Origin: Lepidonotus clava
Taxonomy: Eukaryota; Annelida; Polychaeta; Phyllodocida; Polynoidae
Length of the DNA: 64,000 bases
Assembly: GCA_936440205.1 (NCBI GenBank)
Contig: OW387149.1
Coordinates: 28,659,151 to 28,723,150, forward strand
Reading direction: 5' to 3'
The notes beneath the pieces were generated by a model, which was given only the letters and a program-made list of their open reading frames with translations, was not told where the DNA came from and made no database searches. Every line of letters begins with the position of its first letter. The stretch's first letter is position 1. Positions 51,453-63,739 of the stretch are shown here, in pieces. The position numbers and the translations under genes were made by a program.

Positions 51453-53318
51453 CACACTTCGACCCTATTTTTGACCTAGTCGTGCTGCTCCTTGGCCTAG
51501 CTTGCTTTGTCATCCTTCACCCCTATTGACCTACTTTGGGGACAGAATAGACCCAGTGGCAACGGGACAAGGGTTTTGTGGACTGCCAAGAAGTTACTTT
51601 CGAGGACTGACAGTTAAAACAGGATCTTTTCGCCACACAAGGTGGGTGTACAGATAAATCTAAATTACTGCCTGCCATCATATTTGGAAAAAGGAATGGC
51701 AGGCACTGAATTACAGATGGATTCACTCACCAAGTTTATAATTAACCAAGTAAAAGAAATTTTGAATTATCTTTGACTAAGGCCCTAGATTTTATTTTAT
51801 GCTGAAAACATGGGAAATCTTTTTTAGTTTTATTGACAATACCTTTTTCCACATTTTCATAAAAAAGACAAGAAGGGCCTATACTGGAATTTTGAGACAC
51901 TCTTTCCTCCAGAGAGTAATATATTGCAAATGTCATCCACACTTTTTAAAGGTCTAGCTTAACTACTTAGTTAGATATGGATGCTCAAAAGATATAATTA
52001 AATACTATGATTTTTAGGTTAGTGGCCCACCTTTACAGTTGTTTTTCTTATTTTTTTAGTATAATCATATCATTATTTGTTGGCTATGCAATGACGTTTT
52101 CAGTAGAGCAATACAATACAAAACGAATATTGTGATTGTGATGAAAAGGATCCACGGCATTCGTGCCCCAGTCACTGGTATCTATCCTTAATTTGGAAAT
52201 GAATTAACCATTGTAATGCCTATTATACAAGTGCTAAGTTATACATTTCACTACTCCATTGGTATTGTTTATACATGTTCAGGGCCCAGGCTCACACTGA
52301 GTTGGTTCACAGCTAGACCCATGCATGAAGATCCAAGGAAATAAACCTTGCCGTTTTGTATTGACCATAAGCTAAATCTGAGCAGATTTGCAACAGGAGA
52401 TTAAAATTGGACAAGGTGCATGGGTTCTAATACTGTGCTAGCCAATTGTTGTAAAGAGGTTCAGAGATATAACAAAATACGTAAATCAACCAGACTGGCA
52501 GCACAGGCCTTAACAACATTGCTTACCTCACTCCCATTAATAACACTGACAACAACATGCTGACAGGACAGTCTCCTATCTGCCTCCTGTCCTCCCTCTA
52601 TCCCTCTCAGACCTTACTCCTTATCCCTCAGACCTTACTCCCTATCCCTCAGAGCTTACTAACTACCCCTCTCAGAGCTTACTCACACTGACTAACAGCC
52701 ATCAGTAAACAGCCATGTACACCGTACATACACTGTAGTACACTATGTACACTCCCGCATGCACTAGTATATATACCCAATCCAACCCCCGACTCGTGGT
52801 TGTTAGCCTTCATAAACCATGTCGGTCTGACCTCCGCACTCATCTCCGCTAAGGGTTACTCCAGCCATGCTCTCCTACTCACCGCTCCTAGCGACTTACT
52901 CCCGCTCCCGCTAATACACTACTTACCTGACACCTGCATCTCTCCATGGGAATGTTATTATTCCCACCATCTGTTTAGGCAATGACATCTCTGGACCTCT
53001 CTTGCTCTCTCACTCCCATCATCTTGTGACTCCAAACCCCATCAAGGATTACAACAATGGACTGCCTCTTCTCTTGTGAATAAAACTACCTTCAGTTTAT
53101 GTATCATTTCAATCAGCAACAGGACTCTCTAAGGTGGGTATAGGCAGGCCACTTATACTCTACCTAGCTTGGGGACTTACCAAAAGACTTAAATACAACT
53201 AAGACTCGACCACTTCAAGCTCTCCCCCATTGACTCCCTATTACATGTTGAAAGTAACTCATTTAAGTTAATAACAAGTGGTTTCACCAGGCTGAAAAAC
53301 ACTGGCAATCATGAAATC

Positions 53319-53396
53319 TTTCAGGATTTGAACCCAAAACCTTTGGGTTTGGAGGTGGGGGTCCTAACCACTACACCATGAAGCCACATAGCAGTT
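53319..53396 (-). tRNA. tRNA-like sequence, probably a tRNA-derived SINE or pseudogene
   Basis: On the minus strand: A-box-like TGGTGTAGTGGTTAGG and B box GGTTCAAATCC at tRNA spacing. The T-stem can pair, but the acceptor ends do not pair well and the anticodon arm is unclear. It is therefore not called a functional tRNA. Resembles Glu/Asp-type tRNA 5' halves. Confidence 0.45.
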
Positions 53397-53864
53397 GGTA
53401 ATGGAACTAAATAAGGGGGTCACGACCCAAATTACTGGTTCCCACAGGTCCTTTAATTAGCAGTTTAACAAAACAGCATCAAGGTGGACAGGCTGGTAGC
53501 AGCCTATTTCACTAGTTATTGGTATGACTTGAAGAAAGTTCAGTGTGTAGACTGCTACATGTGAAAGGCCATCATTTTAAAAGTAGTAGGCTAAACATTG
53601 ATAAACCAATATCAATATAGACCTCCAACCAACACCAAAGCCTGTTCAAAGGTGTGATGTATTGAGGGTGCCTGAACTGTGAATCATAACATCTGAAAGT
53701 CTTTGAAAACTCAATCTTGCTTACTATATAGGTCATTGGGTCGAAACCCTAACCCAAAACCTGTAACCCTAACCCTGCTTGCAAACTACACTTCACCACC
53801 ACTCTTGGATCCTGTTTGTGGCAATGACATTGTGATAAACATTTTCCTTACTTTGAAATAGGTA

Positions 53865-54018
53865 ATGGAAAACTGCACCAGGACTCCAGACTATCATACT
53901 TGGTGGATGGACTTCAATGCCCATGTCAACCAGAAGGAACAATATCGCCAATTCTTCATCCAAAACGCACAGCAATTAGATTTGGCCAACGTCAAGACGA
54001 TGGTCAGCATAGGGCCAG
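53865..54018 (+). CDS. Methyltransferase exon 1 (start)
   Basis: MENCTRTPDYHTWWMDFNAH to TMVSIGP. In-frame TAG two codons upstream of the ATG. An acceptor-like ttgaaatag|GTA precedes, so a 5' leader exon is likely. Phase 1 out. Confidence 0.85.
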
Positions 54019-57000
54019 GTGAGATAAAAGTTACCTTAAAGTTACATATTTGTGGTTTCATCAGGTTTGTGAATTCATCTCATACTCATCTCTTCACTGT
54101 CGAACAAATTGTAATTGTTGGATTTCCAATTTATTCTTTCCTGAAATTGTAAACCACGATTTACTGGGCAGCGAAAGCCAGATACATAATCTGAAATCCT
54201 CTCCAGTATAAAATAAAGCTGTTTCAAATATACATAATAATTATACTAATGTTCTATAATGTACTTTGTTTGCCAGGGTGCGGAGACATAGACATCTTTA
54301 TTATCAAACATGCGATGCCTAAGTTGCAGCATTACATTGGAGTAGAACCTAATGAGGCAAACTTACGTTGTCTTCAGAAGAACCTGGCGGACCACCTACC
54401 AAGCATTAAGGTATGCAGGTCACAAGCAACATTATCATGACACTGCAGCAATGTTTCTTTCATTCAGGTTTGGTATTTATTACATTATTTTGATGACTCC
54501 CAATAATGTTGATGCAAGGCACTGTTGTAACATTGCACCCAAACAATGTTGCAATGTTCTTGTAATGTTCTTCAACCAAACAAAATGTAGTCATAGAGGT
54601 CTCTTTTGGTTGGGTCTTTACATATCACATAAATAACATCATAATTAGTAACTTTCTCATTTTGTGAGATATTTTCCTCACCATCAAAATAATGAAATGT
54701 AACATGCCAATTTATCTATTAGCAGACTGACCAAAAAAGTTCGCAGAATGGTACTCTTATATCACAACTTGGATGGTTAGGTTGGTTTGGTAAATGAATG
54801 ACTATCCTAACTTGGGCCAATGTATTCTTTTCTCTCAGGGGAACTGGGATGCTTCTCATTACAAAAAGCGGTAGACGATTTTAGAAGCTGCCCTATGTGT
54901 AACCTGTATGTAAAACAAAAACTACCCATAGTACCTGTATGTCTCTCTTCAGGTGTCCCAAGGTGTATACATTGACACTGCCCAGCTTTACTTGTATATT
55001 ATGCTACAGGCGTTCCTTCTGTATACATTGACATCACCTTGTGATAATTGTATGTTCTGTTAAGCCCCATACCCACTAGGCGAATTTGACTGAGTCGGCC
55101 GACCAATCGGCACTAGAATTAGCTGAATATTTTTATAGAATCAGTCAATTCTAGTGTTAATTGAGATTACCAGTCAGTATGTTATATTGAAATATACATG
55201 TTTGATATGAATCGGCGATAAAATCAGCCAACTCTTATAGTAGTTTGGCCGATGTTAGGCCATTAAATCCCCATACCCACTAGGTCATTTTTACACAGTC
55301 GGCTGATGAATCGCTGCTAAAATCGGCTGATTCTGCCCCTACAATCGGCAGATTTTACTGCCGATTCAGATATACCATACTTACAGGTGACCTTAAGAAT
55401 CGGCCAATTAGCCCAGTCACCCGTTGCCCGTCGCCGGTAAAATCGCCTAGTTGGTATGGGGCTTAAAGATGTCCCTGCTGCAAACATTGACATTTTTCTT
55501 TTGATATGGCAGGTGTCCCTGATCCATGACAAAGTGCAGGATTGGGCCGGGCCAGGAGAAGAAGTTGACCTGGTCATCGCCATCCAGGTGTTCTACTGGG
55601 TGCCCGACCCACCTGTGGTCCTTGGTCAGATGTACAACTGGCTGCGACCTGGAGGGAGAATGGTCATACTACTTGACAAGGGTGACTTCATCTTTGGCAA
55701 CATCGGTGAGCAATCAATATTATAATCAATGACAGATTCCACATTCCACAATACCAATTCCCAAATCAATATGCCATTGATGATAAAGTGGTTATTATTG
55801 ACTGAAAGGTAAAGGTTTTTTCTTTTCGATTGAACACCATTGCTCCTTCTATTTTGTGATAAATGGTACCAAGGTTATGGGTTCAAACCAAGTGCAAACA
55901 CGATAGATAAAATCATACAGACTCGACATTTTCCCGTATTTGTTCAAAGTGGCTCCACCTGGGGTGCCAACCAAAAAAAACTCCATGATACACATAAATT
56001 TATCATGGGGGGTATTTTAAGGCCCACGATACAAAAACCCTGCCCAGAAAAAATCCACGATACATTTTGGACATGTAAATTATGTGATAAATCATGATAA
56101 AATCATTCACAGTGTATCTGAATTAACATAAGATACATTTTAATGCGTATTTGGAGGACACTGGAACAAAAAAAAAGTTAAAAAGAGATAAGAATAATCA
56201 TTTATGAAATTTCTTGGACCCACAATCACAATTTTCATGAACTTGGCTATTTTATTGTATCGTGGGGGTGAGTTATCGTCGATTTTTTTTGGTTAGCACC
56301 CCTGGCCTTTAGCACAAATCACTTTTCATTGTCCATAGTAGAACAAACCATCATTGCAAAGTATATCTTGTTCACAAACGTAGACAGGCACATTGCAGTA
56401 TATCCTTTTACACCTCATGTTCCTGGGATGGGACATGTTTATTTCCCCCAATATTTCAAAAAGATTCTATTAAATTTGGAAATCACAGAATAACTCAAAT
56501 GTTTATAAATGTTTTCAGCTTTGTCTACAAAGAATGCTTTCTCTTGACTATATAGTTAGGGGAATCACGTGATCTTTCATTTGGTATGTTCAACATCCTG
56601 ATGGTATAATCGTTATCAAACACGCTCTTGGAGAATTTAGGAAATTTTAGGTATTTTTCCATGTGACTATGGTTAGGGAAACTACCTATGGGTGACTATG
56701 ACTCATACTGAGTATGACCAGATTGGGTTCTAAAAGGATAAGATTCATGTGAGATACAGGTAGCTACTATACCCTATAGTGCATACTATACAGTATCTAA
56801 TGTTTCTAATTGAAGGTTAGAAGCATTGCATTATGACGGAGGCATTTTACAGTGCTATTTCTACAAAGAATTGTGCACTTCTTTTACAGCAGCTGAATTA
56901 GGTTACCCTGAGGATTATTATATAGCAGCACTGAAAGAAGATATGCTAAAAGCAGGCCTCCTTGATTTTGAGGGTAAGTTAAATATATATGTATATTGGT

Positions 57001-59455
57001 AGGTATACATAAATATATGTTGAACTTTATGAATGTTTTGTTGTCATTGCCGGTATTCAAAATGTCACTTATTTTCAGGAAGCTATTGAGCTTCAGTATA
57101 GTATATGCTCATAATTATCTTTAAAAGTAGCCAGTTTGTCTTCATCTTCATCTTCAAACTTCTATAATCTTGATCCCATTAGCAGCATCCCACCATTGTC
57201 CTCAGAGTAGTTCGGCTCTATCAACGAGTAACTCACTTATAACAAAATTTGTAAAGGGCCCTACCCATTAGGTGATTTCAGTAGCGCCGGGCGCCGGGCG
57301 AGGGGAAGAACTGGTGGTGGCATCACCGGCCGACTGGAATATTACACAAGTTTGATATTTTACCGGTGATTTCACAGGTGATTTCACCAGCGATCCCATT
57401 GTCCTTCGCCAGTCACCCAAAAAATACACCGTACCAATGGGAGCCACCCAGCGATCTGCAAGATATGGGACCCTGATCAAAATTAATGTTATGTGATTAG
57501 CCTTATTAGTTACGAAGACATGGCCCAATAGCTGCTTTAAGGTAACTTGACTACTTGGTGACATGTTCGTGTGTCACATAACCATGCCATGTGACATATT
57601 TGCTCACCCCTATTGTTAGCTTTGCACAGTTCCTGTCAACTTTGAACATTTGAAAATAACTTCCACACCGCTCATGCTTTGTGGGAGTGCTAATAGAGTT
57701 TAATTGCAAGGTGGTGAAAGGGAGGACAATAATTGGCAAATGCATTTTCTTTCTGTTATTGCCTGATTTACAAAACATGATGTTTTCGGAACTCTTGAAA
57801 CAGTTAGTGTACTGTGGCAATTGTCCTAAGTTTCATACAAAACATTGTTCGTATTTTGTCACAAGCATTTTAAGAGTATGTGTCAACTACCTTTGAATAC
57901 TGATTAAAAAATCAATTATGTATATATTTCGTGCAGGCAAAATCATTTCTGACAACTTGAATTTTAAGATAAGATTACTTTTACAGTTATTGTTACACTC
58001 TTGTTAGAACATAGTATAAATATCTCACTTATAAATACGATATGAGAGGTGTGGAAAAACCTGAGATAGGCCCTGTGACATTGTCACAGCCCTTATGATA
58101 ATATCTGAACAAAATTTAGACATAATTTTATAAAATGTAATGGGAACCATTAGCAGGAATGTAAAGTGTTTTAAATTTGGGTGGACTCATAAGGCCTGTC
58201 TTGAAGGTTTTCATTACCATTTTGACAGACATAATGTTATTGTATAAAGACATCCCAAGCATATCTTCATGGGCAGCCCAATACTGAATAAATTTTTTTT
58301 TATTATTTTCAGAAGGTGAGGTAACTTGTCAGTTCCTGGACTATAACCCTAGTGACGACATGCTCAGGGCTTTCTTCCACTATGTCCCTCCAGGACTGTA
58401 CGACCAAGACGTAAGTTCTCAACTTAGCTTTTTATGTGAAGATTTCCGTATGTTAATGCATACATGTAAGCATGGAAAGATAATTTTTAAACAGTGTTTA
58501 TATCTTTAGTTGATGTTTTTAATGCAAATGATTTGTGTAAATTAAAGCTTTGCCTTGTACTAAACGGGTAACTTCCATGAGATGGGTCCGTATTTTCGTA
58601 GCTAGTTATGCTAATCAGACACTGATAAGTGATCATTTTTATTAGTACCTCGCTTTCAGCAATTTTGTCTGTCACAAAAATCATTAACATCATTGCTTAG
58701 GAAATACAAAGAGGGATTGTTGGGCTGATATCTTCTGTTATGGTTTTCAATCAGACATTATTGAGGACACACTGATGTGTGACTGGATAGAATAATCAGG
58801 TTTCAAAATGTAGGTTGTGATCAAGCACAGATGTGTTTAAATATAAGAAAGTGAAAGGGCTATTGCCTTTTAAACATTCTCCTAGTCCCAGCACGGTTAC
58901 CTGGTGCTTTTCAGTGTACACCTCTTTGGGTATTTACATGCTGCTGTCCCAAATTGATAGTCCGTGACTTCGTACTGTAGCTGCTAAAATCTGATTGATG
59001 TTTAGGAAGTTGTTGGGATTGAAATTAAAGACCTCCATCAATTTTGAAAAGAAAAAGCTGATTTTCTGGAAAATATGTGATCAAAAAAGTTATATAATTC
59101 TAAAAAAAAACTTATAGAAAACTTCTCTAATATTTCCAATATTCCTCCAGGTGACAAGTCATGGCTATGGTCATGACAATATGGAAGATGAAGATACAGA
59201 GAAAATATCACTGGCACTTCAAGTCCTATGTGTAGCAAGCATCATGTACCTTTAAGTTGTAGATTTTCTGTAACTCATCAATCAGGTACACTGAATCTAA
59301 AACATCTTTATCATTTTGTCATCACACAAACCTTTAATGTCTTCCTTTCCTCTTTACAGTGTGAGAATGCCATCAGCATCTACAAAAACAGGAAAAAGGA
59401 CAAAGTCCGCTACGCAAATTTCCACACTGGTTACGTCATAAAGATAAAAGAATAA
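53865..59455 (+). CDS. Histamine N-methyltransferase-like SAM methyltransferase (7 coding exons)
   Basis: Exons: 53865-54018, 54277-54410, 55513-55705, 56890-56973, 58313-58410, 59151-59222, 59360-59455. Phases chain and total 831 bp, giving 276 aa, close to the roughly 290 aa of vertebrate HNMT. The class I SAM fold shows VSIGPGCGDIDIFI (motif I, split by intron 1), YIGVEPNEANL with Glu closing beta-2, AIQVFYWVPDP, which parallels HNMT MIQMLYYVKDI, and LRPGGRMVILL. A short N-terminal segment with YRQFFIQNAQQL matches the HNMT start. In mammals HNMT methylates the histamine ring in the cytosol; whether this protein uses histamine or another small amine cannot be told from sequence. The donor of the sixth exon (CAA|GTCCTA) is non-consensus. 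Confidence 0.87.
54277..54410 (+). CDS. Methyltransferase exon 2: SAM motif
   Basis: CGDIDIFIIKHAMPKLQHYI then GVEPNEANLRCLQKNLADHL. Phase 1 in, 0 out, donor GTATGC. Confidence 0.92.
55060..55266. mobile_element. TTAA-family MITE, 3' end replaced
   Basis: TTAAGCCCCATACCCACTAG at the left. Its right end is not seen; the next copy starts at 55263, apparently inserted into it. Confidence 0.55.
55263..55466. mobile_element. TTAA-family MITE, complete
   Basis: TTAAATCCCCATACCCACTA at left and CCTAGTTGGTATGGGGCTTAA-like right end with TTAA at both borders. About 204 bp, rich in AATCGGC words. Ends about 45 bp before exon 3 of the methyltransferase. Confidence 0.7.
55513..55705 (+). CDS. Methyltransferase exon 3
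   Basis: VSLIHDKVQDWAGPGEEVDL, VIAIQVFYWVPDPPVVLGQM and YNWLRPGGRMVILLDKGDF. Core of the fold. Phase 0 in, 1 out. A similar acceptor-plus-start (CTTCAG|GTGTCCC) occurs at 54952-54962. Confidence 0.93.
56890..56973 (+). CDS. Methyltransferase exon 4
   Basis: AAELGYPEDYYIAALKEDML then KAGLLDFE. The acceptor is a NAGNAG tandem (ACAGCAG), so one alanine may be included or skipped. Phase 1 in and out. Confidence 0.85.
57255..57430. mobile_element. TTAA-family MITE-like, degraded
   Basis: CCCTACCCATTAGGTGATTT at the left, then GCGCCGGGCGCCGGGCG and repeated GTGATTTCAC words. Related ends but no clear right border. Confidence 0.35.
58313..58410 (+). CDS. Methyltransferase exon 5
   Basis: GEVTCQFLDYNPSDDMLRAF then FHYVPPGLYDQD. 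Phase 1 in, 0 out, donor GTAAGT. Confidence 0.88.
59151..59222 (+). CDS. Methyltransferase exon 6
   Basis: VTSHGYGHDNMEDEDTEKIS LALQ-type acidic segment between a good acceptor and a weak donor (CAA|GTCCTA). If the donor is not used the frame reads through to a stop about 11 codons later (LALQ VLCVASIMYL). Confidence 0.65.
59360..59455 (+). CDS. Methyltransferase exon 7 (stop)
   Basis: CENAISIYKNRKKDKVRYAN then FHTGYVIKIKE and TAA. The end resembles the last strand of HNMT. AATAAA overlaps the stop codon (59451-59456) but is too near the coding end to be assumed functional. Confidence 0.8.
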   Translation, partial: CENAISIYKNRKKDKVRYANFHTGYVIKIKE

Positions 59456-60049
59456 ATATGGTGTCCTTCACATATGCCAAAACCGTTCTCTTGTTCCATG
59501 CATTTGGCTGATGAAGGGAAATGATATGAACCTAAATGTTTTCATATATTATATAATTATACCCAAACACATAGATACTAAAGGACACATAGTATTCACT
59601 CTGGTCAATGCTTTCCTATGACATAATAGTATACATATTTGCCGAGTACATAACTTCATAGAATCCACAAAATGAGGGAAAGCATAATTGTATAGTGTGT
59701 AAGTAAGAATTTCACAATATTTATTTTTGAACTAGTGATTTGCCCATAAGTGGCCCTTGAAATGAGTCCCCTGTATAACATGTTTCCTTACAAGGATGGT
59801 ACATAGATATGACAATGTGTTCACATCGGAAAAATCATTGTGTAGGGGCAGCAGGGGCCTTTTTTGAATTTACAGAGGAATACCATTCTGTGTTATTCCA
59901 TGTTTCCCTGTGACCAACGACTATATATGTTGCGGCTGAAGGGTAGGTAACCAGAAATCTCCAGAAGTCTTGGATAAAACACTGGTAAAATATTCACACA
60001 CATGCACACACAGACACACAAAAATGCACCTGTGGGGTCCACATTCATC

Positions 60050-60096
60050 CATCCACACACATGCACGCCAACACACAACCACACACACACACACAA

Positions 60097-60138
<42 letters not shown>

Positions 60139-60140
60139 CC
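60050..60140. repeat. CA microsatellite
   Basis: ACAC runs with CAACCAC interruptions. Confidence 0.85.
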
Positions 60141-62025
60141 ACACATGTAACCCTAATAAGCAGCGCTCGCCAATAGGAGTCGGAAGTGGGTTCTGTCATG
60201 TTGGTTACAGGTATCACCTGGCTCGTACCAGTCAGGCCCTTTTGCACCACTAGTATTTACCAGCACATGCCCAGTTACTACCTCACTGATCATATCTCAA
60301 TAATTCTTTCCACACCTTCATCCAAAATCTTAAAAACGCATAACAGATTCCTTTACTTTTGGAAGAATTGTATATAAGTATTAGATCTACTAAATCTACT
60401 TAATTATAAGTTAATGATATCCGAAACGTTGTCATCAACATATAGATCCTAATAAAAACAAAACAAAATCACAAAAAATGTTCACATTTAAGAACCTGTG
60501 TACAATCAGTTCTTGATCAAATATGTGATGAAATTTGGAATACGTTTCCTCAACATGTTTAGGAAGATGTTTTAAGGAGTTTAAAGACAAAGTGGATAGA
60601 ACCCTAAAGAACTTGGTCGAATCGACGTGGAATGACCAATTTGTTGTGTCATTGTACTAATATGCCATTCGTCATAGACTGAGCCGTCACCATGATAGTT
60701 ATTCTATTCAACTTGAAAATCAGGAACCAAAATAATAAGACAAGATCGTACCTCAAAATACTTTTACCTCACATTATTATTTCAAGCATTATTGCTATCG
60801 TTGGCAACTATGGGCAATTGTTTTATGCACTACATCTATAAGAAGCTATTATGTAATTATTATTTACTATAGTAATAAAGTACTATGCAAGGACACGTCA
60901 AATAAAGTTTTTATTTGTGTTCAATTGGATTAGCCTCCACTCCCCATAAAAACTAACAATACATATACATTCTCTTAGTACTGGTATGCCGGCGGCCTGA
61001 AACTCATAGACAGGAGCATTTACCTCTCTATCAATTGTAAATCTGTCTTAATGACATCATGATTAAGAATATAATTCAATACGGATTAGGTTAATGTTAA
61101 GCATTTGATGACTTGTGCAATTACATGGACCTGTTGACAAACAACCCTAAAGAGAAGCCACTTTGCAATCAAACCAGTGGATCGCTTTCGATGCGAGATA
61201 TGTCACTCAAATAATTATTTAGGGTTCAGAGCACTCATTTTGTATATATAACCCCCGAACTGAATACATATAAATTAAGTTTTAGATAGTCACCCTCTTG
61301 AATTGTAAGACGCATAGAGATTGTAAGGCAGGTTGCCAGACTGAATATTCTGTACATTTGAGAACAGAAACGGCTACGCCTATACCCGGAGATAGAGCTT
61401 AAGGCAACAACAATTAAATATGATTAAAATCACACAAAAATTGTTTTTGGTAGAAATTTGAGTCACTGTCTGCTTGGAATGCCTCGAGAGACCGACTGCC
61501 CCACCCACGTCCCATCATGTGAACTCTTAACATCACGAGGCTCGCTACCGGGCAGTATTGCACCACCATCTCTGTTTAACCACACATAACCACCTCATGA
61601 TACACAGAGGGGGCCTGAGGGGGCGTTATCTACAGGCCCATCCTTTGCTGGTTCCATACCTGGTGTCTATATTCCAGGAACCCCCCCCCCCCCCCACAAC
61701 AACAAAAACTACAATAACAGACAAAGAAAGAAAAAGAAAAGTTTTTTTATATCTAAATATTATGTCCTTCAGCCCCCCCCCCCCCCCCCGTCCCTCCTTC
61801 CTCAGCCTGTTTAACAGGGGTGATGACCAAAAATATATTCACAAAGATTTAAAAACCACAAAAAGTTAAGATACCCCAAATAAAAGAATTTGTAATCACA
61901 GGGGGGTCCAGGGCGTCCTGAATCCCCATCCACTCTTTTGATTGAGAAAGGCTGTTTCTTGGCCGCCAACCCTGTCTATTCTATATTTCAGTACACCCAA
62001 CACACACATCCACACACATCCACAC

Positions 62026-62029
62026 ACAT

Positions 62030-62080
<51 letters not shown>
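62026..62080. repeat. CA microsatellite
   Basis: Uninterrupted CA run of about 50 bp after three CACACACATC units. Confidence 0.85.
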
Positions 62081-62945
62081 GACACGCACACCGGTAATGG
62101 AACTGTCTCTACTAGATATATTAATTCTGCCTTATGGCTTGCCTCAGTTTACAATTCATAATCTTACTACACCTGTTTAAGCTGTAATTATCATTGAATC
62201 TATTCTTACACAGAGGTAGAAGCTCAAGTTTTAGAGACTCAAATCTATATCAGGTTTGCTTAACATAGATAGGTTTCGTTCGTTTAGATTTACTCCATTT
62301 ATCAAATTTAGCTAGTACATATTGCAAATAATACGATGTCCGATGACCGTGAAAAAGGCGTGAACGTATTCTCCGGCTGCGATGAAAAGTCGAGGGCAGC
62401 ATTGCACCACCACCTCTGTTTAACCACACATAACCAAGGAGAGGAGGTCATGGCACTCTCCACTGTACCTGCCCTTTACAAAAGAGTTTAGACCATATAA
62501 GATTATCAATCTATGTAATATTGAATGAGGGTTTTGGAATTATCAGTGTTAAAGTCACAGAATTATCAGTGTTTGTATCAATGGAAAAAGAACACACCGG
62601 AAATACCCGCCAGAAAACCTGAATATCTTGGTTTTAGGATACATATTTTTCAGCAATTATATCCAACCAATCTATATTATTATTTCGTGTGTGTATTTCT
62701 TTCGTTCGGATTCGAAAACATGAACTTTAAGATATACACCTGTTATTTATGTAAATCAAAACCCATCCACACCTGAGATATGCTACTGTCGCGAAATAGG
62801 AATGCGTCCAAGTGTTCAATCTAACGGTAAAGATGATATTAACTGGTGAAGGCCACACCCACGTTTCAACCAATGACATCATGTGGAAATGACCTTCCGC
62901 TTTAATATATCTGTAAAAATTAGCGTCGACTACAAAATTACACAT

Positions 62946-63400
62946 ATCATTGGATAGGGAAACATATGGCGTATATTAACTTGTTTTTATATGTATCAAA
63001 GTTTTTACAACAGCTGCAGCGTTATCTATTTACAAGCAAACGATCCTCCCAATTTTTGAGTATGCAGGATTTTTATTGATATCATGCACTAAATATGACA
63101 AGTCAGAATTGCAAAAAATGTAGAATAATGCATTACGTGTATGCATTGGAGTTCGACTCAAGGACTGAGGAAATTCATAAGAACTGTAAAATCATTGGAC
63201 AGGGAAACATATGGCGTATATTAACTTGTTTGTATATGTATCAACGTTATGAGGGCTTAATGCTGAACATGACCACCTTGATAATTTGTTTTAAAAAAAG
63301 ATTCGCGAAGTTTCCTGGAAGTGAATGGACGTTCGCCAAGAAAATGCTGTCCAAAGGTTTTCCCAAAATGGTGATACCGCTATATTTATAATATTTGTAT
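62946..63400 (+). mobile_element. LINE fragment between 58-bp direct repeats
   Basis: The stretch about 63005-63190 encodes IYKQTILPIFEYAGFLL, KYDKSELQKM and NNALRVCIGVRLKD, a reverse transcriptase C-terminal segment like that of the other LINE copies. It lies between direct repeats at 62946-63003 and 63191-63248 that differ at 3 of 58 positions. Broken, inactive. Confidence 0.65.
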
Positions 63401-63521
63401 TCGCATATCATGTTATATTGGATATCATTATGTTGGAAAAACATTGAAACAGTTCGGAAGTTGAGAAAATTTCACGAAAATAAGTATATGCCATGAAATT
63501 TCGTAAAGGAATATGTTTCGT

Positions 63522-63524
<3 letters not shown>

Positions 63525-63585
<61 letters not shown>
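63525..63585. repeat. AT microsatellite
   Basis: TA run of about 60 bp. Confidence 0.9.
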
Positions 63586-63591
<6 letters not shown>

Positions 63592-63739
63592 CTGTGAGTA
63601 TTATAAATTTCGTGGTACTCGAGTTTTTTTGACCTCCTTGAAAATGCATATTATATCATTATGTTTGCCACAGTGATGAAAAGGGGTATTCAACTGATAT
63701 TGAAGCTCCTTTAATTTCAGTTGGTTCTCTCACCCAGAC

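Larger units (their letters stand above)
47820..53861. other. Intergenic DNA between SLC23 and the methyltransferase
   Basis: No convincing exon. Holds a LINE fragment, a degenerate GTGGATGG-type minisatellite, two MITEs, short CTCAGACCTTACTCC repeats near 52600-52690 and a tRNA-like sequence. The methyltransferase promoter was not recognised. Confidence 0.55.

Noticed and set aside
53745-53785. CCCTAA-type telomere-like words
   Set aside because: Only two or three imperfect units, no array.
59893-60250. Long open frames over the CA repeat
   Set aside because: Microsatellite artefacts (VCVCVC and THTHTH).
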